DNA from: Kitasatospora terrestris
GTDB taxonomy: Bacteria; Actinomycetota; Actinomycetes; Streptomycetales; Streptomycetaceae
Assembly (NCBI RefSeq): GCF_039542905.1
Contig: NZ_BAABIS010000001.1
Coordinates: 1,612,001-1,676,000 of the forward strand
DNA length: 64,000 nt
Direction: 5' to 3'
Shown here one piece after another: positions 1 through 8,138 of the stretch. The first letter of the stretch is position 1, and each line of letters opens with the position of its first letter. Position numbers and translations under genes: made by a program. Under the pieces are notes generated by a model. The model was given only the letters and a program-made list of their open reading frames with translations, was not told the DNA's origin and did not search any database.

Positions 1-174
<174 letters not shown>

Positions 175-255
175 ACGCCGCCGAATTCGCTGGGCACCCA
201 GGGGCAGTCCCGCCATACTGACCGCCATGCGTTCCCCCCGCACGCGGCCCCGCCG

Positions 256-444
256 ATGAGCCGCCGCCGCTACGTCGCCCGCGGCGTGCCCGGTGGCTAC
301 CGCATCTGGGACAACAAGGTCCGCCGCTACTGGGGCGAGCACTACCAGCTCTGCCCCGACGACCTGGTCCACGAGCTCAACTCCACCGCCGACCCCGCCC
401 GCCTCACCCGACTCGCCCGCCACTACCGCGCCCTGAAGCGCTGA
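256..444 (+). CDS. small conserved-looking hypothetical protein, 62 aa
   Basis: This short basic protein begins MSRRRYVARGVPGGYRIWDN and contains a WGEHYQLCPDDLVHELN stretch; the aromatic-rich middle, GC-rich third positions and a clean stop support real coding. An earlier ATG at 228 stops after ten codons, so the start at 256 is preferred. No domain is recognised. It has no membrane segment or signal peptide. It sits between the two CsoR/CstR-like repressors, on the + strand, with no obvious operon partner. Confidence 0.5.
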   Translation: MSRRRYVARGVPGGYRIWDNKVRRYWGEHYQLCPDDLVHELNSTADPARLTRLARHYRALKR

Positions 445-587
445 AGGACTGATCGCCGTCAAGGCGACCACCTCGGTCGACGGGGACCTGCGCCGGGTGC
501 TCCCCCACCTGGAGGGCGGCACCGACACTGCCGTCTTCGGCTGCGTGGTCCCGGCAGGTGCGTGGCGCAGGAGCCGAGCAGGAGGCC

Positions 588-897
<310 letters not shown>

Positions 898-925
898 CAA
901 CCGAGGCCCGTCCCGGACGATTCCC

Positions 926-2308
926 TCAACGGCCGCCCGCCGCTTCCCACGCCCCGTAGCCGCCCAGCAGGTCGGCCACGTCGGCGCGTCCGTGGTGGCG
1001 CAGCAGGCTCGCCGCGATCGAGGAGCGGTGCCCGCCGGCGCAGTGCACCACCACCGGCCGGTCGGCCGGGATCTCGGCCAGCCGGCGCGGGAGTTCGGCC
1101 AGCGGCAGGTGCAGCGAGCCCTCGATCCGGCCCTGCGCCCGCTCCCCCTCGCCGCGGACGTCGACCACCACCGGCCGGTCCTCCGCGCGGTCGAGACCGC
1201 TGCGCAGCTCGGCGACGGTGACGCGCGGCGCGGGCCGCACCTCGCCGCCGGCCGCCCGCAGCACCGCCTCGGCGTCGGCGGCGTACCCGGCGACCCGGTC
1301 GAAGCCGATCCGGGCCAGCCGGGTGACGGTCTCCGGCTCGCGGCCCTCGGGGGCCAGCACCAGCAGGGTCGCGGCCGGGTCCAGCACGGTGCCCGCCTGC
1401 TCGGCGAACCGGCCGTCGGCGGGGACGTTCAGAGCGCCGCGCAGGTGGCCGGCGGCGAACGCCTGCGGATCGCGGGCGTCGACGAGTACCGCGCCGCCGT
1501 CCCGCGCGGCCAGGAACTCCTGCGCCGTCAGCGCCCCCGCCCGGGCGGCGCCGGCGTCGAACAGGGAGCGCTCGCGCCGGTTCAGGTCGGCGTCGTAGCC
1601 GAAGTAGCCGGGTGCGGCGGGTTGGCCGGCGGTGACGATGGCCACGAACGCGTCCTCGTCCATCGGCGCGCAGGCGTAATTGGTGCGCCGCTGCTCGCCG
1701 ATGGTCGAGGACAGCTCGGCGGAGAGGTTCTTGCCGCAGGCGGAGCCGGCGCCGTGCGCGGGGAAGACCCGGACGGCGTCCGGCAGCGCCATCAGCCGCC
1801 GCTGCACGCTGTCGTACAGCATCCGGCCGAGTTCGTCCGCCGTGACGCCGACCGAGGCCAGCAGGTCGGGGCGGCCGACGTCGCCGACGAACAGCGCGTC
1901 GCCGGTGAGCACCCCGTACGGGACGGGGTCGGCGGCCCGCTCGCGGACCAGGATGCTGATCGACTCGGGGGTGTGGCCGGGTGTGTCGAGGATCTCCAGG
2001 GTCACCTCGCCGAGGCCGATCCGCTCGCCGTCGGCGAGCCGGCGGATCGGGTACTCGGTCTCGGCGCGCCGCCCGTAGCCGATCCAGGCGCCGGTGCGGG
2101 CGGCGAGTTCGAGGTGGCCGGCCAGGAAGTCGGCGTGGAAGTGCGTGTTGATCACGCCTTCGACGGTGAAGCCGCGCGCCTCGGCGTCGGCCAGGTACTC
2201 GTCCACGTCGCGGCGCGGGTCGACGACGACGGCCCGTCCGGTGGTCTCGTCGGCGATCAGGTAGGAGGCCTGGGAGAGGCAGTCCAGGTAGTGCTGGGCG
2301 AAGTACAC
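926..2308 (-). CDS. metallo-beta-lactamase-fold (persulfide dioxygenase-like) protein fused to two rhodanese domains
   Basis: This 460-residue protein begins with an ETHE1/glyoxalase-II-type MBL domain; the metal-binding motif THFHADFLAGH is at residues 55-65 and further ligands lie in DTPGHT, LTGDALF and PAHGAGS. Two rhodanese-like domains follow. The first (VLVDARDPQAF...) has no catalytic Cys in its active loop; the last has the loop CAGGHRSS with Cys423. Such fusions oxidise glutathione- or other low-molecular-weight persulfides and move sulfane sulfur. The GTG at 2308 is preferred: GAGGA precedes it and the protein then starts MYFAQHYLDC, the usual family start. It is transcribed divergently from the rhodanese/exporter genes across paired operators. 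Confidence 0.85.
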   Translation of the reverse strand: MYFAQHYLDCLSQASYLIADETTGRAVVVDPRRDVDEYLADAEARGFTVEGVINTHFHADFLAGHLELAARTGAWIGYGRRAETEYPIRRLADGERIGLGEVTLEILDTPGHTPESISILVRERAADPVPYGVLTGDALFVGDVGRPDLLASVGVTADELGRMLYDSVQRRLMALPDAVRVFPAHGAGSACGKNLSAELSSTIGEQRRTNYACAPMDEDAFVAIVTAGQPAAPGYFGYDADLNRRERSLFDAGAARAGALTAQEFLAARDGGAVLVDARDPQAFAAGHLRGALNVPADGRFAEQAGTVLDPAATLLVLAPEGREPETVTRLARIGFDRVAGYAADAEAVLRAAGGEVRPAPRVTVAELRSGLDRAEDRPVVVDVRGEGERAQGRIEGSLHLPLAELPRRLAEIPADRPVVVHCAGGHRSSIAASLLRHHGRADVADLLGGYGAWEAAGGR

Positions 2309-2350
2309 GGCGTCCTCGTCTCGGTGTGATGCGTCCGGCCTCGTCGTCCG

Positions 2351-2399
2351 ATACCGGTGGGGGTATATGCTCGGCCCAACGATATACCCCCACCGGTAT
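2351..2399. promoter_or_regulatory. paired CsoR/CstR-type operators in a divergent promoter region
   Basis: Two 18-bp arms form a perfect inverted repeat: ATACCGGTGGGGGTATAT at 2351-2368 and its reverse complement at 2382-2399, 13 bp apart. Each arm contains a 16-bp ATACC...GGTAT operator like the one at 882-897. They lie between the dioxygenase-like gene (start 2308) and the rhodanese gene (start 2484), so one repressor could control both directions. TATATG/TATATC sequences at the inner ends of the arms are possible -10 elements. Confidence 0.75.
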
Positions 2400-2483
2400 C
2401 TTCCCGAGCCTCCCCCGGGACACCGGACCACGGGGGATCGACACCCGAACCACCCGGAACCACCCGAACCACCAGGAGCCCCC

Positions 2484-2843
2484 ATGTCCCGGTCCGGTCC
2501 CCCGACCGGCCCCGGCGGGATCACCCCCGCCGAGGCCCACCGGCTCGCCCAGGGCGGCCACGCCCTCCTGCTCGACGTCCGCGAACCCGAGGAGTACGCC
2601 CGCGAGCACGCCCCCGGCGCCCTGCTGCTGCCCCTCGGACAGCTCACCCCCCGCACCCGGCTCCCGCGACGGCGAACCGTGCTGGCGATCTGCCGCTCCG
2701 GCAACCGGTCCCTGGTCGCCGCCGGGCTCCTCGCCGCGCACGGCATCGACGTGCTCGACGTCACCGGCGGCATGCGCGCCTGGCGGCAGGCCGGCCTGCC
2801 CACGCACTCCGGCACCGGCTGTCCCTGCGGGCCCGCGACATGA
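2484..2843 (+). CDS. single-domain rhodanese-like sulfurtransferase
   Basis: A 119-residue protein made almost entirely of one rhodanese domain (LLLDVREPEEYAREHAPGALLLP) with active-site loop CRSGNRS, catalytic Cys70. The ATG at 2484 follows AGGAG by a normal distance. A Cys pair close to the C-terminus (GCPCGPAT) is an unusual extra. It opens an operon: its stop overlaps the start of the TauE/SafE-type gene by 4 bp (ATGA), implying translational coupling. It probably passes sulfane sulfur within the locus controlled by the paired operators just upstream. Confidence 0.85.
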   Translation: MSRSGPPTGPGGITPAEAHRLAQGGHALLLDVREPEEYAREHAPGALLLPLGQLTPRTRLPRRRTVLAICRSGNRSLVAAGLLAAHGIDVLDVTGGMRAWRQAGLPTHSGTGCPCGPAT

Positions 2844-3988
2844 CAGCCGTCCTGCTGGCGCTCGCCGCCGGCGCGGTGGTCGGCCTCGCGCTCGGCGGAC
2901 TGGGCGGCGGCGGCAGCATGCTGGCCGTCCCGGCCCTGATCTACCTGCTCGGCGTCGGACCGGCCACCGCCGCCACCGCCGGCCTGCTGATCGTCGCCGC
3001 CACCGCGGCGTCCGGTCTCCTCGCCCACGCCCGTGCCGGCCGCGTCCGCTGGCGCACCGGCGCCCTCTTCACCGCCACCGGACTCCCCGCCGCCGCCCTC
3101 GGCGGCACCCTCTCCGGTCACGCCCCCGCCGCCCTGCTCACCGCCGCCTTCGCCGCCCTCGCGGCCCTCGCCGCCTGGCGCATGCTCGCCGCGACCCGCA
3201 AACCGGCGACCCGCACCTCGGCGACCCGCACCCCGGCGGCCCGCAACGCGACAGCCCCCGGCACACCGGCGCCCGCACCCCGGCAGCTCCAGCCTGTACC
3301 GGCCGGTGCCGCCACCCGCGCAGCGACGTCGGACACCGCGCGCAGCGACGCCCCGCACGCCGCCCCCGGCATCGCCCGGCCGGACCACGCGACGGCCCCC
3401 GCCGGGGCCGCCCCGGCGCCGGGCCTCGCCCCGCTCGCCGAGCCGGCCACCGGCACAGCCCCCGCAGCGACGTCGCAGACGGCGCGCACCGACGCCTCCG
3501 ACACCCCTGCGAACCCCGCCCGACCGACCCGCACGGCGGCGTCCGACACAGCACGACTGGCAGCGGCAGCGGCAGCGGCCGACGTGTCCGAGCCGCGTCC
3601 CACCTCCGCCCGTTCCGGCACGCCAGGCCGGGGGCGGACGGCGCTGACCGGCGCCGGGCTCGGCCTGACCACCGGGCTGCTCGGTGTCGGCGGCGGCTTC
3701 CTGGCCGTGCCTGCACTGGTCTCCGGCCTGGCGCTCTCCATGGCGGAGGCCACCGGCACCAGCCTGCTGGTGATCGCCGCCAACTCCCTCGCCGCGCTCG
3801 TCCCGCGGCTCGGCGCGGCCGGCGACGTGCCGTGGGCGGTGGTCGGCCCGTTCGCGGCGGCCGCCGTACTCGGCGCGTGGGACGGCAAGCGGCTGGCCGC
3901 CAAGGTCTCCGGCCGCGCCCTGCAGCGGGTGTTCGCGTCCGCCCTGCTGGCCGTCGCCGCCCTGATGCTCGCCGACGCCGTCCTCTGA
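2840..3988 (+). CDS. TauE/SafE (TSUP) family sulfite/sulfur-compound exporter with a long Ala/Pro/Thr linker
   Basis: A 382-residue membrane protein with the two homologous TSUP halves: residues 1-118 (GLALGGLGGGGSMLAVPAL) and about 266-382 (GLTTGLLGVGGGFLAVPAL). Between them residues 120-265 form a roughly 145-residue hydrophilic linker very rich in Ala, Pro, Thr and Arg with imperfect ATRT repeats; typical TSUP proteins of about 250 residues have only a short central loop. Coupled by a 4-bp overlap to the preceding rhodanese. In the sulfide-responsive context it most likely exports sulfite or a related anion; substrate is inferred. Confidence 0.8.
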   Translation: MTAVLLALAAGAVVGLALGGLGGGGSMLAVPALIYLLGVGPATAATAGLLIVAATAASGLLAHARAGRVRWRTGALFTATGLPAAALGGTLSGHAPAALLTAAFAALAALAAWRMLAATRKPATRTSATRTPAARNATAPGTPAPAPRQLQPVPAGAATRAATSDTARSDAPHAAPGIARPDHATAPAGAAPAPGLAPLAEPATGTAPAATSQTARTDASDTPANPARPTRTAASDTARLAAAAAAADVSEPRPTSARSGTPGRGRTALTGAGLGLTTGLLGVGGGFLAVPALVSGLALSMAEATGTSLLVIAANSLAALVPRLGAAGDVPWAVVGPFAAAAVLGAWDGKRLAAKVSGRALQRVFASALLAVAALMLADAVL

Positions 3989-4036
3989 CCCCTCTCCCAG
4001 CCACCGGTACCCCGGTAGCTCCCCGAAAGGCCCCCC

Positions 4037-4600
4037 GTGTCCTCCTTCCTGACCGTCACCCAGCTGACCGGCGCCACCGTGATCGACGTCCGCACCCCGG
4101 CCGAGTACGCGGCCGGTCACATCCCCGGTGCCCTGAACATCCCGCTGGACCGCCTGGAACGTGCGCTCCCGACGCTGCGCGGGGCCGCCGCGCGGCGGCC
4201 GATCGCCGTGGTCTGCGCCTCCGGCGCCCGCGCCGCCACCGCCTGCGCGCAACTCGCGGCGGCCGGCGTCGAGGCCCGCTCGGTGGAGGGCGGCACCTCC
4301 GCCTGGGCGTCGGCGGGCAAGGCCCTGGCCCGTACGCCGGGTGCCCGCGCCGTGTGGGCGATGGACCGGCAGGTACGCTTCGCGGCCGGTGCGCTGGTGG
4401 TGCTCGCGGTCCTCGGCGACCGGGCCGTGCCGGGTCTGCGCCGGCTGGGTGCGGCGGTCGGCGCGGGTCTGGTGTTCTCGGCGGTCAGCAACACGTGTGC
4501 GATGGGCGCGGCGCTCTCCCGGCTGCCGTTCAACCGTCCGCGCGGCGATGCCGAGGCGGCGCTGGAGGAGACCCTGGCCGCCCTCCGCACCGCCGCGTGA
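4037..4600 (+). CDS. rhodanese domain fused to a DUF2892-like membrane domain
   Basis: This 187-residue protein has an N-terminal rhodanese domain (VIDVRTPAEYAAGHIPGALN) with active loop CASGARA, Cys60, followed by a C-terminal hydrophobic part beginning at MDRQVRFAAGALVVLAVLGD with a Cys in SNTCAMG, as in rhodanese-DUF2892 fusions. The GTG at 4037 is preceded by GAAAGG. It is the last gene of the + strand sulfur operon, 48 bp after the exporter. The membrane part probably keeps the sulfurtransferase at the membrane next to the exporter (inference). Confidence 0.8.
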   Translation: MSSFLTVTQLTGATVIDVRTPAEYAAGHIPGALNIPLDRLERALPTLRGAAARRPIAVVCASGARAATACAQLAAAGVEARSVEGGTSAWASAGKALARTPGARAVWAMDRQVRFAAGALVVLAVLGDRAVPGLRRLGAAVGAGLVFSAVSNTCAMGAALSRLPFNRPRGDAEAALEETLAALRTAA

Positions 4601-4619
4601 CGTCCCGGTCCGGCGCCGA

Positions 4620-4893
4620 CTCGGAGCTCCTCGGAGCCGAACGGCCGGCGCCGGACCGGGTGCGGCAGCGGCGGCAGGGGCGGCAGCCACCACGGCGTCG
4701 CACCGTGCCGGGCGACCAGCCGCGCCTCCGCGAGTTCGGCGTGCAGCCCGGCCGGTACGGCGTCCACCGGCGCCCCCTCCAGCCGGGTGCCGATCGCCGC
4801 GAGGCGGCCGGGCTCGGTCCCGCTGCGCCGCGCCGGCGTCCACACCGTGCGCGGCTGGTCGAGCAGCCGGAACAGCACCGGCCGGCTGCGCAA
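4620..4893 (-). other. coding-like stretch without a defined end (possible decayed gene)
   Basis: On the - strand this interval has strongly GC-rich third positions and a natural-looking protein sequence (QLRSRPVLFRLLDQPRTVW ... ATPWWLPPLPPLP). It directly follows the stop of the 69-residue gene at 4902. Possible starts are a TTG at 4893 or GTG at 4878, neither with a good ribosome binding site. The frame has no stop before it runs across the rhodanese gene on the other strand, so the true 3' end cannot be placed. It may be a frameshifted remnant; no family is recognised. Confidence 0.25.
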
Positions 4894-4901
4894 CTGTCTT
4901 G

Positions 4902-5111
4902 CTAGCGAACCGCGTTGCAGGTCGCGGCCGGGACGCCGGTGTCCGGCGCCGCGTCGTGGTGGCCGGCCAGCCAGAAGCCGACCAGCAGCCCGCCGACGGC
5001 CAGCACCTTGTGCCGGTTCTGCTTCCACCAGGACGGCGAGCCGGCCGCCATGAACCGCAGCTGGGTGTAGTCGGGGTGCTCGCTGGGCGGTGTGTCCTTG
5101 AACAGTCCCAT
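4902..5111 (-). CDS. small single-pass membrane protein, 69 aa
   Basis: Starting at the ATG at 5111, which AGGAGG precedes, the protein reads MGLFKDTPPSEHPDYTQLRF, then SPSWWKQNRHKV, one hydrophobic helix (LAVGGLLVGFWLAG) and a short His/Asp tail with a Cys near the end. An ATG farther upstream lacks a binding site. The pattern of a basic WWKQNR segment before the helix suggests a cytoplasmic N-terminus. No known domain; no clear partner. Confidence 0.6.
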   Translation of the reverse strand: MGLFKDTPPSEHPDYTQLRFMAAGSPSWWKQNRHKVLAVGGLLVGFWLAGHHDAAPDTGVPAATCNAVR

Positions 5112-5246
5112 CGCAGGTGAACCTCCTGTCCCCATCGGGAAGTTCATGACCATACGCCCCACCGGACTTGATCGCCGCGAATTAGCGCCCCCGTGCGCCG
5201 GGTGGCGCGCGAAAGGACACCGCGCGCCCCCTTCACCCCCCGCGGG

Positions 5247-6065
5247 TCACCAGTGCGCGGGACGCGCCAAGTGGTCCGGGAGGCGGGTGGCGGCGTCACC
5301 GCGCGCGGCGTTGAGCTGCGCCTGGGTGAGGAAGAGCGCGCCGGTCAGGTCGGCCCCGCGCAGGTCGGCGTCGCGGAAGTCCGCGCCGACCACGTCGGCC
5401 AGCCGCAGGTCGGCGCCGGCGAGGTCGGCCGCGATCAGGTACGCCCCGCGCAGGTTCGCCCCGCGCAGGTCGGCCCCGCGCAGCCGGGCGCCGATCAGGT
5501 CGGCGCCGCGGTGGTTGCGCTTCTTGCCGGGCACGGCGGCCCGGGCCAGCTCACTGGCCTTCAGCAGCAGCTCGCTGACCCGCGCCCGGACCTCGCCGAC
5601 GTCCGCCCGGGCGAGCTCCTCGGCGCTGCCCCCCGCCAGCCGGTCCACCTCGTCCTGGGCGCGGCGCAGCTCACCGTGGACCTTGCGCGCGGCGGCCAGC
5701 CCGAGCGCCTCGTCCAGGTACCAGAGCAGCTCGTGCAGCTGCCGGACCACCGGGAACACCTCGAACATCAGCGGGGCGCTCTGCGGCGCCTCCCGCCAGG
5801 AGGTGCCGCCGAAGGTCACCTGGGAGACCTTCTGGCCGGCGCCGAAGCAGTCGAAGACCGTGCAGCCGGTGAAGCCCTTCTCCCGCAGCTGCGGGTGGAT
5901 GCCGCAGCGGAAGTCCTGGCCGAGGTTGCCGCAGGGCTTGCCGGCGTCCTTGTTCACCGCGAAGTCCGCCGAGCGGGCGAACGGCAGCGCCACGCAGCAC
6001 AGCCCGAAGCAGCTTCCGCAGTCGGACAACAGATCGAGCCGCCTGGCCTCGCGGTTCTCGGACAC
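5247..6065 (-). CDS. Cys-rich N-terminal domain plus C-terminal pentapeptide repeats
   Basis: The 272-residue product starts at a GTG at 6065 with GAGAGGGAGT upstream. Eight Cys residues cluster in the first 75 positions (16, 19, 23, 24, 45, 54, 68, 73), including DCGSCFGLCC, a pattern suited to a metal site. A helical middle (about 95-180) follows, then some ten A(D/N)L-type pentapeptide repeats near 195-255 that should form a right-handed quadrilateral beta-helix. Pentapeptide proteins with this N-terminus are seen in Streptomyces but have no settled function; DNA-mimic resistance proteins lack the Cys domain, so that role is not assumed. Confidence 0.75.
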   Translation of the reverse strand: MSENREARRLDLLSDCGSCFGLCCVALPFARSADFAVNKDAGKPCGNLGQDFRCGIHPQLREKGFTGCTVFDCFGAGQKVSQVTFGGTSWREAPQSAPLMFEVFPVVRQLHELLWYLDEALGLAAARKVHGELRRAQDEVDRLAGGSAEELARADVGEVRARVSELLLKASELARAAVPGKKRNHRGADLIGARLRGADLRGANLRGAYLIAADLAGADLRLADVVGADFRDADLRGADLTGALFLTQAQLNAARGDAATRLPDHLARPAHW

Positions 6066-6198
6066 GGTACGCGCACTCCCTCTCGTGGTCGACGGTCCAT
6101 TGTCCCCGACCGCGCGCCGCCCCCACGCGGGCGCCCCGAACCGGCACAGTGGTTCCCGGAAACGACACCGAACCCGCACCGAACCCAGGAGGAGACCC

Positions 6199-6555
6199 GT
6201 GGGCATCGCCGGCGACTGGTACAGCGAGCAGGGCTCGCACATGCACCTGGAGACCGACCCGTCCGGAGGCGTCACCGGGACCTACACCTCGGCCCTCGGC
6301 CGGGCCGCCGGCACGTACCCGCTGGTCGGCCGGTTCGACCCGCTGCGCGAGGCCGGCCGGGGCACCGCGATCGGCTGGACTGTCGCCTGGCGCAACGAGG
6401 ACGCCGACGCCGGCTCGGTCACCTCCTGGAGCGGCGAGTACCGGGCCGGCGACCAGGAGCGGATCACCGCCGGCTGGCTGCTCACCCGCTCCGCGGACGC
6501 CCCCGACAGCTGGGAGTCCACCATGGTCGGCCAGGACACCTTCACCCGCCGCTAA
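6199..6555 (+). CDS. avidin/streptavidin family biotin-binding protein without signal peptide
   Basis: The 118-residue protein aligns by eye along the whole mature streptavidin core (GIAGDWYSEQGS, GTYTSALG, IGWTVAWRNE, SWSGEY, GWLLT, STMVGQDTF). The biotin-pocket residues correspond as follows: Ser13, Tyr29, Ser31, Trp64, Ser73, Thr75, Trp77, Trp93, Trp105 and Asp113 match streptavidin S27, Y43, S45, W79, S88, T90, W92, W108, W120 and D128; only N23 is changed, to Ser9. The GTG at 6199 follows AGGAGGAG, and the coding frame begins right at the fold, so there is no export signal. Its stop overlaps the converging MFS gene by 2-3 bases. Confidence 0.9.
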   Translation: MGIAGDWYSEQGSHMHLETDPSGGVTGTYTSALGRAAGTYPLVGRFDPLREAGRGTAIGWTVAWRNEDADAGSVTSWSGEYRAGDQERITAGWLLTRSADAPDSWESTMVGQDTFTRR

Positions 6556-8039
6556 TCGGCCTCGGCCGGGTGCTCGTCCGTGCTGCGGGAGTCGGTCAGG
6601 GTGAGCGCGCCGCCGGCCGTGACCAGTCCGACGACCACCGCGAGCACGGCGTAGGTGATCCGCTCCCCGTGGAAGAACGAGGTCACCAGGCCGCCGTCCC
6701 AGGTGCCGGCGGGCAGCCGGGTGGTGACCAGGACGGCGATCAGGGTGCCGACCACGGCCGTGCCGACGCTGCTGCCGACCTCCTGCGCGGTGTCGTTGAG
6801 GGCGGTGCCGATCGAGGTGCGGTTGCTCGGCACCGCCTCGACCAGGGCGATCGCGCAGATCGTCATGACGGTGCGCAGCCCGATGGTCATCACGACCATG
6901 CAGAGCGCGATCGCGAGGTACCCGTGCGAGACGCCCCAGGCGAGGCCGGCCAGCGCGCCGGACAGGCAGGCCGCGCCGACCAGGCAGGCGACCCGGTGGC
7001 CGAAGCGCTTCGCGAGCCCTTCGGAGAGCGGTGTCGCGGCGAGCATGGTGACGATGATCGGGAGGTTCGCCAGTCCGGCCCGGACCGGGCTCCAGCCGTA
7101 GGCGTACTGGAAGTGCAGGATCAGGCCGAACATCACGGCGGCCATCGCGATGGCCGTGCCGATCTGCGCGATCGCGGCGCCGCGGACCGTGCCGTCGGAG
7201 AAGAACCCCAGGTCCAGCATGGGCGAGGGGGTGCGCCGCTCGTGCCACACGAAGGCGGTGCCCGCGGCGAGGGCACCGAGCACCGAGGCCACCGTGGGGA
7301 CGGAGAGCCAGCCGTGGTCGACCCCGCTGGTGAGCGAGTAGCAGGCGAGGCCGATGGCGGCGACGCTCAGCACGGCGCCCGGCAGGTCGAGCCGGTCGCG
7401 GGTGAGGTCCTCGGGCCGGTCGGGCGACACGCCGAGGCGCACGCCGATCGCCGCGATCAGCGCGACCGGGGCGTTGACCAGCAGCAGCCACTGCCAGCTC
7501 ACGTGGGCCAGGGCGGTGCCGCCCAGCAGCGGGCCGAGGACGAAGCCGGACATGCCGACGACGATCATCACGGTCATCGCCCGCATCCGCAGCGCCTGGT
7601 CGTCGAAGAGGCGGAAGACCAGCGAGTTGGTGATGGGCGCCATCGCCGCGGCGGCGATGCCGAGTCCGGCCCGCAGGGCGATCAACTGCCCGGCGCCGGT
7701 GACCGCGACGACGCACAGGCTCAGCAGCCCGAACAGGGCGAGGCCGATCAGCAGCACGCGCCGGCGGCCGAACCGGTCGGCGATCGATCCGGCGGTCAGC
7801 AGCAGGCCGCCGAAGGTCAGCGAGTACGCGCCGGTGACCCACTGCAGCGCGGTGGTGCCGCCGCCGAGGTCCCGGCCGATGGTGGGGAGCGCGATCGACA
7901 GCAGCGTGTTGTCGACCATCTCGACGAAGAAGGCCAGGCAGAGCGCGGCCAGCGGGATCCATGCCGCGCGGAGCGACGGGTAGGTGCGCGGTGCCGCGGG
8001 TGCGGCGGCAGTGGCGGTGACGGTACCGGTGCCGGTCAT
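6552..8039 (-). CDS. MFS drug efflux transporter, DHA2 (14-helix) type
   Basis: A 495-residue transporter with motif A in SIADRFGRRRVLLIG, the motif C-like GFVLGPLLGG, and about 14 hydrophobic segments, typical of proton-driven multidrug exporters of the EmrB/QacA class. The ATG at 8039 has AGGAGG seven bases upstream. It is divergent from a TetR-type regulator (start 8139), and the roughly 100 bp between them carry two nested inverted repeats, the standard layout of a self-regulated efflux pair. The exported compound cannot be read from the sequence. Confidence 0.85.
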   Translation of the reverse strand: MTGTGTVTATAAAPAAPRTYPSLRAAWIPLAALCLAFFVEMVDNTLLSIALPTIGRDLGGGTTALQWVTGAYSLTFGGLLLTAGSIADRFGRRRVLLIGLALFGLLSLCVVAVTGAGQLIALRAGLGIAAAAMAPITNSLVFRLFDDQALRMRAMTVMIVVGMSGFVLGPLLGGTALAHVSWQWLLLVNAPVALIAAIGVRLGVSPDRPEDLTRDRLDLPGAVLSVAAIGLACYSLTSGVDHGWLSVPTVASVLGALAAGTAFVWHERRTPSPMLDLGFFSDGTVRGAAIAQIGTAIAMAAVMFGLILHFQYAYGWSPVRAGLANLPIIVTMLAATPLSEGLAKRFGHRVACLVGAACLSGALAGLAWGVSHGYLAIALCMVVMTIGLRTVMTICAIALVEAVPSNRTSIGTALNDTAQEVGSSVGTAVVGTLIAVLVTTRLPAGTWDGGLVTSFFHGERITYAVLAVVVGLVTAGGALTLTDSRSTDEHPAEAD

Positions 8040-8071
8040 GGCGGCCTCCTCTCGGGGCGGGAGCACAGCGG

Positions 8072-8112
8072 ATTATCGAACTGTGTTCTACACTAGAACC
8101 AGGTTCGATAAT
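8072..8112. promoter_or_regulatory. nested palindromes, probable TetR-type operator
   Basis: An outer inverted repeat ATTATCGAAC (8072-8081) / GTTCGATAAT (8103-8112) encloses an inner perfect palindrome GTTCTACACTAGAAC (8085-8099). Both lie in the short gap between the divergent efflux pump and TetR-family genes and would overlap the promoters of each. Assignment to the adjacent regulator is by position. Confidence 0.7.
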
Positions 8113-8138
8113 TCTGCAAATGTGATTGGATGTTGGGC

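Noticed and set aside
443..560. Coding-like stretch (IAVKATTSVDGDLRRVLPHL...) after the 62-aa gene
   Set aside because: Third positions are GC-rich and it could be a gene remnant, but no start, stop or family can be assigned and it runs into the antisense of the repressor gene.
926..4843. A single 1305-codon open frame on the - strand
   Set aside because: Only its C-terminal 460 codons look like a protein family and a good start lies at 2308; the rest is antisense to the rhodanese/TSUP operon and is open because of high GC.
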